This document shows, piece by piece, positions 63,452 to 64,000 of a stretch of DNA of 64,000 bases. Position 1 is the first letter of the stretch, and each line of letters begins with the position of its first letter. The notes below the pieces were generated by a model that saw nothing but the letters and a program-made list of their open reading frames with translations, did not search any database and was not told the origin of the DNA. A program made the position numbers and the translations under genes. The DNA is from CAZLRH01 sp964562015. Its GTDB lineage: Bacteria > Verrucomicrobiota > Verrucomicrobiia > Opitutales > JABDGR01. The stretch is from positions 124,001 through 188,000 of the forward strand of contig CAZLRH010000005.1 in NCBI GenBank assembly GCA_964562015.1, written 5' to 3'.

Positions 63452-63574
63452 GGGAAATGTCCCAATTTGAAACGGCGCGCTGAGGTCAGCGCGCCCTACC
63501 TAAAGTTTCTGCTTGGGGTAGGGCGGGCTGCCCTCAGCCCGCCGTCTTGTTTCTGGTGAAATTAAGACACTGCC
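63452..63574. repeat. Complete MITE-like element, 123 bp
   Basis: Same family as 43241-43363 but in the opposite orientation. The left end is GGGAAATGTCCCAATTT and the right end, inverted, is GGCAGTGTCTTAATTT. Inside are GGCGCGCTG/CAGCGCGCC and GGGCGGGCTG/CAGCCCGCC hairpins. Confidence 0.85.
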
Positions 63575-63670
63575 TCAGCCGGGAAATACTTTTCTTAAGC
63601 GCTCGCTTTGATTTTGAATCTTCAATTTTGAATTTTCAATTCTTGGCTCGTTGAACTCCCCCCTTGCCAC

Positions 63671-63776
63671 CCGCCACCGGCCGCGAAACCGCCCACCCCC
63701 GCCAACGCAAATCCAACTTCCACCTCCGTGCCCGCCAAACCATCACCACCGTTGACCATTACTGTCAAATAGTCCG
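63671..63776 (+). repeat. Direct repeat, copy 2 (orphan 3' end of the O-antigen-ligase-like gene)
   Basis: It repeats 60592-60695. The frame would still read AAKPPTPANANPTSTSVP to a TAG at the same relative place, so it is a displaced gene end rather than random similarity. Confidence 0.88.
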
Positions 63777-64000
63777 TTAAAATGATACTATCAACTGACC
63801 GCCTGCGTCTAAGGAAAAATGTAAAACCTGACCCCTTCTAAGTTCCCCTGAGTTCCCTTCTGCGTTCCCGGCGAATTAAGGCCCCCGGCGGGCAAGGGCC
63901 GCACTTTTTGGAAATTGCGCTGACAATAATTTGACATCCAGGACCTTGCCACCGCGGGTTTGCGACATACCATCCCACTTAATGAGACCGAAGAATTGCA

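Larger units (their letters stand above)
63066..64000. other. Distal spacer with a MITE-like element and a gene-end copy
   Basis: No gene seen to the window edge. The G-tract at 63104-63131 and an AT-rich stretch at 63180-63330 have no coding character. The complete element at 63452-63574 and the copy of the upstream gene end at 63671-63776 are listed separately. TTTTGAATCTTCAATTTTGA-type repeats lie at 63610-63645. Confidence 0.55.

Noticed and set aside
63820..64000. Possible mobile-element edge at the window end (AAAACCTGACCCC-type sequence)
   Set aside because: The sequence stops before any inverted repeat or transposase could be seen.

Overview
The window is a high-GC bacterial chromosome segment most likely from Verrucomicrobiota, perhaps a relative of Pedosphaera/Limisphaerales. 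The evidence is a 51-residue small basic protein typical of Verrucomicrobia/Chlamydiae/Planctomycetes, an alternative complex III (ACIII) operon, an H-X9-DG pseudopilin-like protein, PilT paralogues, and gene spacers full of inverted-repeat elements. I found no rRNA, tRNA, CRISPR array, intact transposase or prophage block. Most genes are housekeeping; the accessory material consists of small insertions and repeats between them.

Layout. 1-6.5 kb: a membrane protein, serS, tilS, ftsH and a HigB/HigA-like toxin-antitoxin pair whose antitoxin lacks its DNA-binding half. 6.5-10.1 kb: the small basic protein and a secreted protein of about 23 beta-propeller-type repeats. 10.6-22.5 kb: one tightly packed respiratory operon, actABCDEF, then a small membrane protein, a cytochrome-oxidase-subunit-I-like protein (CcoN-like), a CcoO-like monohaem cytochrome and a third membrane cytochrome c. 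22.9-27.7 kb: yhbY, alaS and leuB on the minus strand. 27.8-31.7 kb: a small lipoprotein, two PilT-type ATPases and a toxin-antitoxin cassette inserted at the 5' end of the second. 31.9-45.2 kb: envelope proteins, a VOC protein, an M48 protease, an EEP-family enzyme, a PRC/BON protein, a polyphosphate-glucokinase-like ROK kinase, a FecR-domain protein, an NADPH:FMN reductase, a Dus enzyme and an ATP-grasp-like protein. 45.5-58.4 kb: small membrane proteins, a GH29 alpha-L-fucosidase, a pseudopilin-like protein, prfB with its programmed frameshift, cysH, a CCA/poly(A) nucleotidyltransferase, an aspartic-protease-like protein, a polytopic glycosyltransferase-like protein, a CII-like regulator, a broken nucleotidyltransferase and glnA. 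58.5-64 kb: an O-antigen-ligase/TPR-type protein and two paralogous small-membrane/Sel1-repeat genes.

The most striking observation is in the ACIII operon. The CcoN-like protein aligns well with cbb3 oxidase subunit I along its membrane helices, yet every histidine that should bind haem b, haem b3 and CuB is replaced, as is the active-site tyrosine. Its CcoO-like and third cytochrome partners keep their haem c motifs. The operon therefore encodes a quinol-oxidising complex joined to an oxidase-shaped subunit that cannot reduce oxygen by the known chemistry. It may be a scaffold or docking module for ACIII.

Two other structural observations recur. The toxin-antitoxin cassette (about 30.06-30.57 kb) is bracketed by a 47-bp copy of the pilT start. 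The Sel1-repeat gene pair (about 60.7-63.7 kb) is bracketed by a copy of the 3' end of the upstream TPR gene. Both look like insertions that duplicated the adjacent gene terminus. At least four families of short inverted-repeat (MITE/REP-like) elements occupy the spacers.
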